Assembly: GCF_937616625.2 (NCBI RefSeq)
Contig: NC_065571.1
Coordinates: forward strand, 51,445,651 to 51,509,650
DNA length: 64,000 bases
Direction of reading: 5' to 3'
Source: Mercurialis annua
Lineage: Eukaryota > Streptophyta > Magnoliopsida > Malpighiales > Euphorbiaceae
Shown here: in pieces, positions 34,710-46,537 of the stretch
Numbering within the stretch: the stretch's first letter is position 1
How the letters are laid out: every line of letters starts with the position of its first letter
Made by a program: the position numbers and the translations under genes
Notes under the pieces: generated by a model
Seen by the model: the letters and a program-made list of their open reading frames with translations, nothing else
Database searches by the model: none
What the model was told of the DNA's origin: nothing

Positions 34710-35706
34710 GGATTTTACTATTGGCCGCCCCTTTTTACTTAACACCTCCCATACAAAAGACATTTTCGCCCTTCTAGTAAAACTAAAATCAAAAAATTCT
34801 CTCAACTCATTCGAACAAATATGTAATAAGTTGATTAAAATGACGGACAACAATTACAATTTATCGGATAATGGTTCTCAACGTTCGAAAATAAATTTTT
34901 TCGACTTTTCCAAAAAAAACGTATTTTTCTTTAATTACTACAGGGACGTTCCGGAGGGACTTCCCTCCATATGGAGGGACTTCAACGTCCCTCCATATCG
35001 AGGGATGTTGGACGTCCCTCCTCATGGAAGGACTTGGGGAAGTTCCCCCATGAGGAGGGACGTCCCTTGTGGAGGGATGTCCCTTTGAGACGTTCCCAAA
35101 GTAATTAAATAAATTAAAAAAAAAAACGATTTTTTTTCGGAAAAACCGGAAAAATTTATTTTCGAACGTCGATAATCATTATCCGACGAATTGTAAACGG
35201 AGGGACGTCCCCCCCCCCCCCCCTTCTGCCGGCAGCGGCGAACAATATCGCCGCCGACAGTATATTTATTAAAAAAATTGTTTTAAATTTTATAAATTGT
35301 TAAACGTAATTATTTATGTTGTGCAGGTTCATTTAGAAAATTTTGGCGGTGACAAAATTGATTACAACGATCAGTCTTTTTCGGTCACAGATTCTGATTC
35401 AGCTGTACGAAAAAATATTAAGTCATACTACTAACATTCGGTCAATATTAAATCAATTAAGTTTCTAAAATAACTAAAATTACAAAAAAAAAATATTCTA
35501 TATTTTTTTTCAACAAAAAAACTCGGCTGCGACGTTTCCGGTTGCAGCCGGAAACAGTCCCTTGAAGGGGGACAACCATGTAGAATATGATTTTAGTTTG
35601 AATGCATTAAGAGGTTTTAGTTTTTTTTTATAGGAATAGGGAAAAAGGCAAAAGGGTAAATTGTAGGGGCGGTGGGTAGTAAAAAAAGACGGTATTTAGT
35701 AATCCA
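34710..35706. mobile_element. Fold-back element with palindromic core
   Basis: The termini TGGATTTTACTATTGG and the complement of ATTTAGTAATCCA form a degenerate inverted repeat of about 60 bp. TAACTTG lies just outside both ends, offset by one base. Inside, a second inverted pair (34855-34940 and 35098-35194, with GTTCGAAAATAAATTTTTTC and its complement) brackets a palindrome cluster. Further small hairpins lie at 35235-35254 and 35534-35555. A 15-C run is at 35209-35223. The open frame 34708-35088 through this region is repeat-derived and not a gene. Confidence 0.7.
34951..35066. repeat. Palindrome cluster built on GGAGGGAC/GTCCCTCC
   Basis: CCCTCCATATGGAGGG (34963-34978) is a 16-bp palindrome overlapping the pair 34969-34980/34987-34998. 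A third pair, 35010-35027/35048-35065, has perfect 18-bp arms and encloses GGGGAA/TTCCCC (35036-35041/35043-35048). Confidence 0.9.
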
Positions 35707-35714
35707 GTAACTTG

Positions 35715-36215
35715 TATATCTTTTATGGGTTGGCCTCAATTCCTTTTTGCAAGACGAGGTATCCTATAAACTTCTCTGCTGGTACTTCAAATGTACATTT
35801 ATCCGGGTTCAACTTGAGTTTGATTTTATTTTCAATGTTTGGAATATTTTTTCAAGGTCTTTTTGCATGATCTTCAATATTTTTTAATTTTACAATGATA
35901 TCATCCACGTAAACCTCCATATTCTAACCATCTGATTCTTGAAAACACAATTCACCAGCCTCTGATACGTGGCACTCGTATCTCTTTTTTTAACTCAAAT
36001 AGTATTTTCTTGTAATAGTATCTTCCATCGTCAATTATGAAGCTTGTTTGCTCCCCATCCTCTTTGTGCTTTATGGAGTTTTGATGATATTCCTGGGCGA
36101 CATCTATAAACGAGTATACATCGTATCCACTGGTTGAATCTACCAGCTGGTCTATACTCGACAGTGGGTAACTATCTTTCGGGCAATGCCCAGTTTAGAT
36201 CTGTGAAGTCGATGT
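35715..36215 (-). pseudogene. Ty3/gypsy retrotransposon reverse transcriptase remnant
   Basis: On the minus strand, in shifting frames, the order is YSFIDVAQEYHQNSIKHKED, then GEQTSFIIDDGRYYYKKILF, the catalytic motif in NMEVYVDDIIVK (35891-35920), IEDHAKRP and LNPDKCTFEVPAEKFIGYLV with KGIEANP. This is the classical gypsy RT order. Stops and frameshifts show it is dead. No LTR, integrase or RNase H was found nearby. Confidence 0.85.
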
Positions 36216-36361
36216 ACAAATAGCTATAATGAGGAACGCACTATCTTCGGCGTTTTGTAACTGTTCCATCTATCTTGTTATCAATAAGTAATTGATAGTG
36301 TTACTTTAAACAATGCTTTTTTTATTAACCGTTCTCTCTAATACATCGCTATCTTTGTTGT

Positions 36362-36829
36362 TAGGGGTGTAAACGAGCTTGACTACTCGTAAGTTACTCG
36401 AGATCGATTCAGAAAAAGCTTGAGGTCAGCTCAAAAAATCCGAGCGAGCTCGAACTACTCGAACTTAATCTCGAGCCGAGCTCGAATATCAATTACTGAG
36501 ACTCGCGAGACTAGATGGAACTAAACGAGTTTGTTATTTAAAAAATAATAATACTTTTATTATAATTATAATAAATTTGTATACCTTTATATTTAGGTGT
36601 GTACCGTATAAATGGAATTGAATTGCATATTATATATTTAAAAATAATTAAAACGTATCAAATATGATTATTTTTTAATAATTATTTTAAATTTTATTAA
36701 ATCCAAGTCAAGATCAAACTCGAGTAGTTCGAATACTGTTCGAACTCGAGCTTAATCTCGATCTCGATCCTGTAAAACACACTCGAGTTTGGCCTAATTC
36801 GGACTCGACTTGGCCCATTTACACTCCTA
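36362..36829. mobile_element. hAT-type MITE
   Basis: A perfect 8-bp target duplication TTTGTTGT (36354-36361 and 36830-36837) surrounds termini TAGGGGTGTAAAC and the complement of ATTTACACTCCTA. Subterminal regions are rich in CTCGAGCTCG-type words (for example GAGCGAGCTCGAACTACTCG). 468 bp, non-coding. The same word set occurs in the IQD intron. Confidence 0.92.
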
Positions 36830-37059
36830 TTTGTTGTACATATTTTTCTTACTGATTAGATTTATGGCCACAACTATCAGAAAACAGGCTCATATCACAA
36901 GTCCAAAATCAAGAAATTCATACCAGTATTACTTGTGGGTGTTTAGCCTCCTTTAAGCAGATCAATATTTACCTGGAGCTGAAAAGGCTTAAATCAATTA
37001 AGCATTTTTTTGAGAGAGATTTGCTACCCAATCTGAAATAACTCTGGCACTGGACTTCT

Positions 37060-37251
37060 AGGGGCGGAACCAGCCTTATGGCGGAAGTAACGACCGCCCC
37101 CGTAATTATATGTTTTGTTTTCAAAATTACTCCTTCAATTTTTTTTTAAAAAAAGTATGATTATTTAATTTTAAATTTTATGCAATTAGCTCCCTCAAAT
37201 TTTATTTTGTACAAATTTCCACCCCATGGTAAAATTCCTAATTCCGCCCCT
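37060..37251. mobile_element. Short MITE with AGGGGCGGAA termini
   Basis: AGGGGCGGAACC at the left and GGAATTAGGG-like/TTCCGCCCCT at the right form terminal inverted repeats 192 bp apart. I could not find a convincing target duplication. Confidence 0.5.
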
Positions 37252-37451
37252 GTGTACTTCATATAATCACCTGCATAAGCACGACGAGAGGGACATTTTT
37301 AAGATTTAATTTTGTCTTCTAATTTTTCTATTTTTATTTTTATTTTGATAATTGGTAAAAAAGAAATGCTTGTGGAAATAACATCATCCACGATATTAAT
37401 AAAATATTGTCCAGTGCTTTGTGCTTATAGCATTTGAATTTTAATTTCTAG

Positions 37452-37770
37452 CAGCGTTTTAAAAATCGGACTGGACCAACCGGTCGGATCAATTAAGCTA
37501 ACAACCGGCCAGTAATCAGTCCAAAACATTAAAAAACATAAATTCCAGTCAAACTAGATTGGACCGAACCGAACCGGAAAAACAAGATTGAATCGGTAGT
37601 AAACTTGTTGTTGAACCGGTGAATCCCTTGTTGAACTGTATAGGAGAATTAGTGACGAAAAAATCTGCCGGTAAATACTTAAAACTAATTCCATCTTATT
37701 TTTAAAAAAATTCATTTAGCCGGTCGAACCGGGAAACGGTGGTCTTACCGGTTTGGTTTTTAAGACACTG
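37452..37770. mobile_element. CAGTG/CACTG MITE rich in CCGGTT
   Basis: The left end CAGCGTTTTAAAAATCGGAC and right end GGTTTTTAAGACACTG are inverted. The interior contains many ACCGG/CCGGT words, as in the element at 23099-23791. No clear target duplication. Confidence 0.6.
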
Positions 37771-37844
37771 CCATATTAGTCAGATTACTCCATATAGTAC
37801 TGAAGTTCAGTGCATCTTTTTTTTTTCTTTCCTTTTAAATGGTT

Positions 37845-38190
37845 GGGCAAATGTTGTAAAAAGGCCAAACCTTTTACAAAAGTTTCACAAAAGTCCTGAC
37901 TTTTCAATTTTGTCGATTTTGGCCAAAAACTGATTATTTGGTTTCACAAAAGTCTTGACCTTTCAATTTTGTCGATTTTGGCAAAAAATGGATTATTTGG
38001 TTTTACAAAATTCCTGACCTTTCAATATTTGGCATGCCACATAAGCGCCATATAGACAAATTGAAATTAAATTGAGAGTTGGCCACAATTGAAGCCAAAT
38101 AATTTGTTTTTGGCCAAAATCGACAAAATTGAAAGGTCAAATTTTTTGTAAAACTTTTGTGAAAGGTTGGTCTTTTTATAACATTTGGCT
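37845..38190. mobile_element. Mutator-type MITE, copy 2
   Basis: Flanked by a perfect 9-bp duplication TAAATGGTT (37836-37844 and 38191-38199). Ends GGGCAAATGTT and AACATTTGGCT match copy 1 (31274-31631), which is in the opposite orientation. Lies about 410 bp upstream of the LOG TATA box. Confidence 0.92.
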
Positions 38191-38602
38191 TAAATGGTTT
38201 TTTTTCTTTCTCAAAGGCTAAAACTTCCATTGATAAAATGAAAATTACATAAAGGAATAGTTCCTCAACAAATTGAAAGAACTAATCTAGAATAATGATG
38301 AGAGCTGTTTGATACAGTCATCGAATAGGGCTTTTCAAACATTAAAAAGTTACCCAAATACATAAATATTGAGACTACGATATTGAAACCGCTTGAATCT
38401 TTAAATTTCAAACTTTTTAAATGGTTTGACTGCAGAGCACAAATTAAATTGATTATTCAGCATTAATTGATTGTAGACACGTGACATACTTTGATTGCAA
38501 TACTAATATTAATATTATTAAATCATTAAAAGCCGACACACTACACATTGGATTACAAAAGGAATACAACATGTGGGTTTCTCTAATGCCTCTTCTCCTC
38601 CA

Positions 38603-38809
38603 ATTTATATAAACACAAAGACTTTTTTTTTTTTTTTTTATGTTTTGCTTTCTTGAATTTCTATTTGCTTCTATATATTTATCATTTCAAGATTACCCAG
38701 ATTATAATTCTGCTTCTTTTTTATCATTTCAAGATTGGCCCAGATTATAATTTTGTCTTTTGTTGTTTTTGTTTTGTTATTGTCCTATGTTTTATAGAGA
38801 AGATTGACA
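38603..38809 (+). promoter_or_regulatory. LOG promoter TATA box and leader with a duplicated 42-bp unit
   Basis: TTTATATAAA near 38603-38612 is a TATA box. The leader before the ATG at 38810 contains two copies of TATCATTTCAAGATT...CCCAGATTATAATT (38678-38709 and 38721-38752), 42 bp apart. A six-codon upstream frame (38787-38807, MFYRED) ends two bases before the main ATG. Confidence 0.6.
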
Positions 38810-40525
38810 ATGGAAGAAAATAATATAATCAGGAGCAAGTTCAAAAGAATGTGTGTTTTCTGTGGAAGCAACTCTGGCAATAGACAAATCTTCAGTGATG
38901 CTGCTATTCAATTGGGTGATGAACTGGTTTGTTTTAATCTGCACTCTTTTTATTATTATTGTTTCATTGACTAAACATGGTAGTTTTGTTTTGAGCTAAG
39001 TATTTGATGAATTACATTAAGGTGGTTTCTTTTGATAATGGGTTGGTTAAAAGAATGAAACTTTCTGATCTTTATAGTTCAGTTATGAAATTTTGGTTTG
39101 TTCTGTTTTATACTTGTATTTGTTTGAATGTGCTGTTTTATTGAATGTGTGGTGAATATTTTATTAGTCTAATTTTTTTTAAACATAATTTCTTTAAATG
39201 TAATCTTTATATCATATTATTAATTGCTGATATGAAATGGTGGATGTTAAATATAATGAGTGTGTGGATTACAGGTGAAAAGGAAGATAGAGCTAGTGTA
39301 TGGTGGAGGTAGTGTTGGGCTTATGGGTTTGATATCTCAGAAAGTGTATGATGGAGGCTGCCATGTTCTTGGGTAAACATTCAAGAACGTTACTCTTTAA
39401 TTCCTTGTTTTTCAGTAATTTGAAATGTCGTTAATTGTAATCATGGTGTTTGTTGGCCTTATTTCATCACAAAATTGAGTCAATTGTTGGTATTTGAATG
39501 CAGGATCATTCCGAAAGCACTCATGCCACTTGAGGTAAATATATTTTGATTTGGTTTTGGTTTTCGTTGATTAGTTATTTAGTGTTTGATGTAGTTTTTC
39601 GCTTATTTCTGTAAAAGTAAGTTATTCTTTTATCGTGATGATGCTTCATTTTTTAAATTAATTTTTATGAAACGCTTTATAATAGGTTCTAGCCTCTTTT
39701 GGTTAGACAATTGAGTGGTTTCAGAATTGTGTTTGCTTGTTCTAAATTTCTTTCATTTGGGAACTTACAGATATCAGGGGAAACCGTCGGAGAAGTAAGA
39801 ATTGTTTCCGACATGCATGAGCGGAAAGCTGCTATGGCCAGAGAAGCTGAAGCATTCATTGCTCTTCCAGGTAGAAAGAACTAAGTACCTTAATTTATGC
39901 ACTTGAAAAAAATGTTCCAAATTTTTTAAGGTTATGGATTTTGTTGCAGCATGTTCCCAGTACTGATAATTGTTTAATTGCTTTAGGCGGATATGGAACC
40001 ATGGAAGAACTACTGGAGATGATAACTTGGTCACAACTTGGTATCCATAAAAAACCGGTAACTCATCAATCGTCTATCTTTATGTCCGAAGATCTAATTT
40101 TGGCGGTTTCATTTTACATTGTAACTGGTCGATTAATCTGGATAGGTTGGCCTGCTAAACGTCGATGGTTACTATAATAGTTTGCTTGCTTTATTTGACA
40201 ATGGTGTTCGAGAGGGTTTCATTAAGCCCGCTGCTCGTGATTTAGTTGTCTCTGCTCCCACAGCCAAAGAACTTTTGGAGAAAATGGAGGTATATAGTTA
40301 AATTTTTCTATAGTTGTTATGCTTTCATTCAATGCAAAGCCCATATACGGATTTTGGGGGCTAGAAATATTTTCTTCTTCTGGATTTTTATGAGTAAATC
40401 TGCAAATTGAAGCTGTATTGAATTGTTTTCAGCAACACTCTCCTTCTCATAAACATGTTGCTCCACCTGAAAGCTGGAATATGGTGCAACTAGAGAATTA
40501 TCCAACCCAGCAGAATGCACAGTAA
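38810..40525 (+). CDS. LOG: Cytokinin riboside 5'-monophosphate phosphoribohydrolase (LONELY GUY)
   Basis: Seven exons, 38810..38926, 39275..39372, 39504..39534, 39771..39870, 39987..40057, 40146..40289 and 40433..40525, give 217 residues, the usual length. [11 protein letters not shown] opens the nucleotide-binding fold, and [14 protein letters not shown] is the family GGG loop. [15 protein letters not shown] carries the conserved arginine of the active site, and [20 protein letters not shown] is the diagnostic PGGxGTxxE motif. The enzyme releases active free-base cytokinin from the riboside monophosphate in the cytosol or nucleus. All introns are GT-AG. Exon 3 is only 31 nt. An alternative acceptor TTGCAG upstream of exon 5 (near 39949) would disrupt the frame. 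The specific LOG paralogue is not assigned. Confidence 0.95.
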
Positions 40526-43093
40526 ATGTTGTGGTAGGTTTTTCGCCTACAATTTTTACTGAAGTGATTGATTGTCCCTCAAGTAATGTGTACAAGAATT
40601 CTTTTGAATGGGCTCCCATATTGTTGATGGCTCTGTACTTCTTGTCGTTTTAATGATTTGAATTATATAAGAAGTTCCTTACTGTTTTGTCAACATTTTC
40701 TGGTTTATGGTCATTCAAGTCACTGTTAAGTGGTCAAATTTTAGCATTTCTACTGATTGAAAGATTTTTGTTCAATGAGAATTGATGGTAAGGAGTTCTA
40801 GAGCATCTTCTTATATGCAATGATATGACACCACTGTGGTATGAAGTTTCAGATCATTGATATTTATTGGAGAAGTTAGTGACTTATGTCGCACGGAAAC
40901 TTATCGGGTGCTATATTTTTGTGTGATACGAAAAATACCATTTCACTATTTTTAAAGGCTCAGACAACTCCTGACATCTTCAACTCTAAATTATTTGTTA
41001 GATTTTTCATCCTTATCAGTTGCTTTTTTAATTTGTTGGCCACATTTATTGAGAGAAACAGATGCTACCTTTCTAGCAGATAATCATAAAGGAAACCAAC
41101 TTCAATGGCTGCAAATTCACTATATTGAACGGAAACAGAAACGTTGAATTATGTTAGAACATTTTTTATGAGAATATATTATAAAAATAAAATTTTAAAT
41201 TTTTCAAAATGTTAAAATTGGAAACGAGTGGAACATTGATGATTCATAAAGTAGCAAGCAGAGTAGAAATTTATGTCTGCATTATTGAAGCTTAATATAA
41301 TAACTGAGGATGGCAGAATGATATATTCCAAACCAATTTGTCCGGAATGTTAGGAGCCCAACTGACCTGTCAGCTTGTGGAAATGCCATCTGTACTATGA
41401 AGGAACCAAGACTTTATTTCAGTCTAGATTTAACCTTTAATCTATTTCTAACTTTCCGATAGTCTGGACTTAACTTTTTTTTTTAATCTTATGTTTACTA
41501 CAAACCCTACTTATCGCACGTAGCGAAAACCCCTACATTCTTTTGAGTTTGTAATGAAACAGACACTCTTGGTTTTAAATGTTTATATAATTGACTGTTG
41601 CGAATAAACGTTTCTTGATTTGATGAGTATCAATGTGCATGATTTGAGGAAATTGTTTTTACGAAATAATATGAACGACTTATTCAGATCTAGACCTCCA
41701 TTGTGCCGAAAATTTTATTGTCAAGACAGCGGTTCTTACACGACACAACTTCACTGATAAACTCTTCATGTTTTATGATTATCTCTACTGTTTTACATGT
41801 ATTCTTATACCTCATTCTCTTGACAATTTCTAATGGCAGCTCGGACTAGAGCTTATCCTAGTCTCTTAGTAGATCCGCCCCTGTATGCGGACTTCACTTT
41901 GAAGGTGACAACTGCCACCCACATGGATATCTCCTTGGAGGGGGTCCTGATTTAGTATGCATTCTCCATCCATGTCAACAGTTTTTTCCAATTATATGAA
42001 CTTGAAATGGCTTTTTTTGGGACCATGAAGATTGGTCTATGAGATTCTTAAAGTGTTGTTTTTTAGTAATAGCTATTTTTATGTCATGGTGGACCTTATA
42101 GGTGTTTGTATTGTATATGATGAACAAGGAGGCAAAGATGGAGATGGCTGAATGTTGTTTTCTCTTGGTAGGGGTCAGTTTTTCAAGTTTCGTTATGAAA
42201 ATGAGTTGCTACAACATCTGAAAAGCCATTTTTCTGTTCATTGTGGTTGGTGTTGGGTCCATGATAATGAAAAAATTAAGATCAGGTCAAGTCTTGCTTT
42301 ATAATTTCAGACATGGACATAGGCTAAGTTTCCAACAAAGGTCAGTTTTGCACCTTAAATTTGACATGAAAAACAAATAACATCAAATTCTTAGTTTCAG
42401 ATAAAAAAAACACTTTTAAAATTGACATTTTAACTCGTTTTATCCTTTCAGCTCAAATTTGTACATCATGCTCCAATAATTTTATGCCACCTCAACTCCA
42501 ATATGTTGACAATTATAGAATATGATGTATTAATTGAAATTGAGGGTTAAAACGGGTCAAAATATCCATTTTAAGAGTGCTTTTATCCAAAGCCACAGTT
42601 TGATCCTTTGTGCCAAATGTAAAATGTAAAATGGATGTTTGTTCGCTCAGTTTCATATTGCGTTCCCAAATCAGTGAGTAATTTTTACGGCATTTTTATA
42701 TTTCTTTGAATTATTACTATTTTCCATGAAAATGGGAAAGTTAGAAATCAGATTGAGAAGAAATAACTATTTAGTCCAGACTTCTGAAAAGTAAAACATA
42801 TAAGCATTGTTATGTTGGAGAAGTTGTTACAGATACATCTACTGATAACCAGCAAATGCTGAAAGCAGCTGTACCTTGCAATGAATATGAAATGTTGAGA
42901 ATTTTCAAGTTTTGGAATTCATGTGATATTACATGTCTCGGAGGGATGATCTTCAAAACCTCACGCCCTCCGACAGAACAACAACGACCAGGCCCACTGT
43001 ACACCGCAGCCTCTACACAAACCGACATTCCATTGGGCTGCGTTTGCCCGTTAACCCATAAAAAGTTATATCTCTGGGCGAAATATTTTCTAT
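40526..43093. other. Intergenic region between convergent LOG and NIPA9-like genes
   Basis: No further gene is supported. A possible MITE lies at about 42330-42610: GTCAGTTTTGCACCTTAAATTTG on the left resembles the complement of the CAGTTTGATCCTTTGTGCC side. GCACGGAAAC near 40892 and in MAX1 intron 1 (about 12208) looks like a shared repeat. Near 41875 GGATCCGCCCCTG resembles the AGGGGCGGA MITE terminus. Confidence 0.35.
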
Positions 43094-46000
43094 TCAAGCC
43101 TTCTCCTTCGCTGAAGTTGATATCAATTGATGCAATGTTGCTGCCTGGATGACAGCACTAGGGTTTGAGTCTTTGGCCCGAAGTGATCCTGATCGACTCA
43201 GATTGAGATTCCGATCAATTTTGCTGCGCATCAAGCGTCTCAAAGGCCGCGGAAGGTGTCGCAGTAACCGAGTTGAACTCACAAGCAAAACCACACCCAC
43301 TATGATAAGTAGCCTGCAACGGACCTTTGACTCTAAGATTTCAAATAATTTATTTCTTAATAGCAGAAAACCAAACAGTAAAATAGAAGAAGAGTCGTGG
43401 TGTTACCATCCCAACAGAAGTGAAAATCGAGCAGCAGGTGCGGAAGGCAATCGTTCTCCCAAAGCAAGCATTCCAGAAAGTACACCAGTCACTATGGATG
43501 CCACAGCAGCACATGTAGAAACTACGATTGCTCTTCCGTGCTTCAAACCACGAGTCTGTTCAAAAAAGAAAAAAAGTTGTTTGATCTGCCAACTATTTCT
43601 GCACCAACAGCCTCAATTTAAAGCATGCAGCGCATACAGAGGATGCAATATAACCACCGACATTTTAACGTGATAAGATGTCGTACTTTAAATATCGCAT
43701 ATATAAAACGTCAATGCCCTGATCTGTTGAAGGATGAAAATACCTGGTAATAAAATCCTGTTGCGCTGCAGAATATGCTGATTGTAAGGCATGTAGGAAC
43801 CAGCATTCTTGAGAAGCCCTGCTCCAAGAAGACAAATGCCATCTTTGATATCACTGAAGCCATCCTGCAATTGGATGCCAAAATGTCTTAAACTCCACAT
43901 TTCAGGATCTTAAACATAAATCTCCAGTTGTCAATGAAATCCTAATTATATGACTTGAGTACCAAATTTCAACATTTAAGATTCTATCGAATTTGCAATT
44001 GAACTTCCAAAAGGGTTCAAACATGTAAAAAAAGAAATACTAAAATGAAAAATTAAACGAATACCAAAGCATATTGTGGCCAATAACTAATAAATTATAT
44101 AATCTGAGGCGCTATGGTCTTATTATCTTAAACATACAAATTCAATACCAGCAGTATTTCTGTCTTTCTTTTGACACAAGGTTCTATACCAAATAAGTCA
44201 ACTTACCACCTGAACGAGTAAAATTATGTGCCAGTCATGCAACAAATATGCTATGTAGATCCGCTAAATTTTGGCAACAGAAAGAATTCTAACTCTTCAA
44301 ATTTTTACAAAGGTAACTCTAGCCATGTGATACTTGATGGCATAGCTTCTATAACTGAAGTGCAAACTTCTAAATTTTCATATACAAAAGAGGAGCCAAC
44401 TATGAAACTAAGACTATCTCAGCATAAAGTTGTCATAAAAGGATTTTTACCCAAACAAAATGCCAGATTCCAAGCCGTATATGATTTCCTCAACCACTTC
44501 ATAATCCATCTGTATCACAAATATTCTCAATTGAGGAAACGAGGAGGGAATCTAAGAACCAGAGAAATATGTCACCTAGCAAAGTATATTCACGAAATAG
44601 CAATTGTTACCGTCTCCTGTTCTCTCCGTTCACGCTTGCAAACACGAAGCCATCCATTAAGGCCTACCTAATTCAAACAATAACAGTTAATAGGAGAAGT
44701 CCAGACATGTATAGTAGCAATAGTATTTTGAATTTTCTTAGATGCAAGCCGTCTAGCTGCTGAGACGCATATCAAATACGTATTAATGGAAGAAAAAAAC
44801 ATTAAGATGTAAAAGCGGATATTAAACTCCCTGAGTCACTTAGTTATTCCAATATTACAAAAAGGGTACTAAATTTTAAATCGTTAAAAAGTAGTCATAA
44901 AGTTATCGAATTATTTCTCAGGGAAGTCACCGTCTTAAAAGAAGGTCATTAAATTTATCGCAAATTACAAAACGGGTACTGAGTTATACCATTTTGTGAA
45001 AAAATGATACTGAATTATACACCTTTTTGTAATTATGGCATGCCACGTAGGATAAAATGCAAAAAGTTTGTTGCGTTTTGCCTCGAGTGCCATCCCGTGA
45101 AATAATTTGATAACTTAATGACCATTTTTTAACGATTTGAAACTTAGTACCATTTCTGTAATATTAGAATAACTCAGTGACCTATGCAGTTTAATATCCA
45201 TGTAAAAGCACAAAAACAGAACATTCTGACAAAAAAAATTCTCAACCAAACAAGGGTTTGGGAATTGAATAATGAAACTGCCCATCTTTTCAGCATTTTT
45301 GCATAAAGTGAACTCTCATGTTTCAAAATTTGAGAGTCAAAACTGCAGCTCATGGTGGATTGTGAGAGTCAAAACTGCAGCTCATGGTGGATTGTGAGAG
45401 TCAAGTCCATCATCCATAACTTCTAAAAGCAGCTCAATCTTAAGAAACATGCAATCAGAGGTTCAGATGAGGTCTTTAGGTTCTCCCTCCCTTCTCTTTC
45501 TATAGTCATTTAGACTTTGTTAAAACTTTCAGATATATCACTATTTTAAATGTTTGAAAGACCATAAATCAAACATATAATGGGACTCAAATTTTTATAA
45601 AAATGCAAATTTATAGTACAAAATAGAATGGTCCACAAGGTAAGTTACCTACAAACAAGAGGGCAACAATAAATGCCAGCCATGGTAACTGGAAAACAGA
45701 TATAGAAGTAGCCTCTTGCTCTTCACCTCCAGCTCCAACTCCTGCCAACATTGGGACAAAATGACAAGTTACTAGTTGCCCACACCTGATAAGTAACACA
45801 CTTAACGCCCATGCATTGTTTACTCTTACTTCAAAGACAAGTGCAATAGGGTTTTCTAGGATATAGCAATAAACTAAAGAACCACGGATAACTTACATAC
45901 CTATGGTACCGATGGCAGCCATCGTGATCCCAATCCAATCAATGACATTCATCACTTCTTTTAGATAAAAATGTGAAAAGACAGAAAGAATAGCGAGACC

Positions 46001-46537
46001 ACAGCCAGAAACCGGCTGGATGACAGATATCTAAAGAAAACAGATAAAATTATGTAAAATGCATTTGCTTAAACTTCGCCAGGACGCATTGAAAATAAAG
46101 CATTCAACTCATATTCAACTGTCAGTTTTGTAACAAAAAAGCAACTTTTAATCACCTATGTTAATGTATAGGATTTAAGACCATAATGGATTAAAATTCA
46201 CTTACTGGAGCTTGAGATAATGCCTTCAACATCAACATTGCGCCGCCTATATCCATAAGGAAGCCTATAACCCAAGCTTTATTAACAGCATATGCCCTAA
46301 TTACCTGAACAAATAAACACAAAACCATTGACATCCACAAGAAACAAACAAATTCATGATTAAAATTTCAATCTTTACTAACCATCTAAAACAATTATGA
46401 AAATCAAAATTAAGAAAAAGGAAGACCTTGAGTTTGAAAGAGAGAGGAGGCAAAATGACGGTGCCCTTTTTCTGGAGAACTTTTCCGATGTTATTACCGG
46501 CGGCGGCAGCCAACGTCAAACAGATTGATTCCCACAT
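43094..46537 (-). CDS. NIPA9: Probable magnesium transporter, NIPA9-like
   Basis: Nine exons on the minus strand, 46537..46427, 46304..46206, 46030..45901, 45741..45649, 44663..44611, 44509..44451, 43864..43744, 43555..43407 and 43313..43094, give 344 residues. It starts MWESICLTLAAAAGNNIGKVLQKKG, as in NIPA9. VSGCGLAILSVFSHFYLKEV, the GAGGEEQEA linker, YEVVEEIIYGLESGILFG and RGLKHGRAIVVSTCAAVASI follow in the family order, with alternating hydrophobic membrane segments (about nine). The hydrophilic tail (LRAKDSNPSAVIQAATLHQL) matches as well. NIPA proteins are predicted Mg2+ transporters of endomembranes or plasma membrane. Transport by NIPA9 is inferred from the family. Intron 4 carries a MULE-type MITE and a 32-bp tandem repeat. 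Exon 5 has two adjacent AG acceptors; the one at GTAG|GC keeps the frame. Confidence 0.92.
44817..45199. mobile_element. Mutator-type MITE in intron 4 of the NIPA9-like gene
   Basis: A perfect 10-bp flank duplication ATGTAAAAGC (44807-44816 and 45200-45209) surrounds inverted arms starting GGATATTAAACT. The arms run for more than 80 bp (ACTTAGTTATTCCAATATTAC and its complement). Confidence 0.92.
45332..45404. repeat. 32-bp tandem repeat, 2.3 copies
   Basis: Units begin GAGAGTCAAAACTGCAGCTC at 45332 and 45364, with a partial third at 45396. The first two are identical, so this is a recent duplication inside intron 4 of the NIPA9-like gene. Confidence 0.93.

Noticed and set aside
34708..35088. 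126-codon open frame on the plus strand
   Set aside because: It runs through the fold-back arm and GGAGGGAC palindromes; low-complexity repeat translation.
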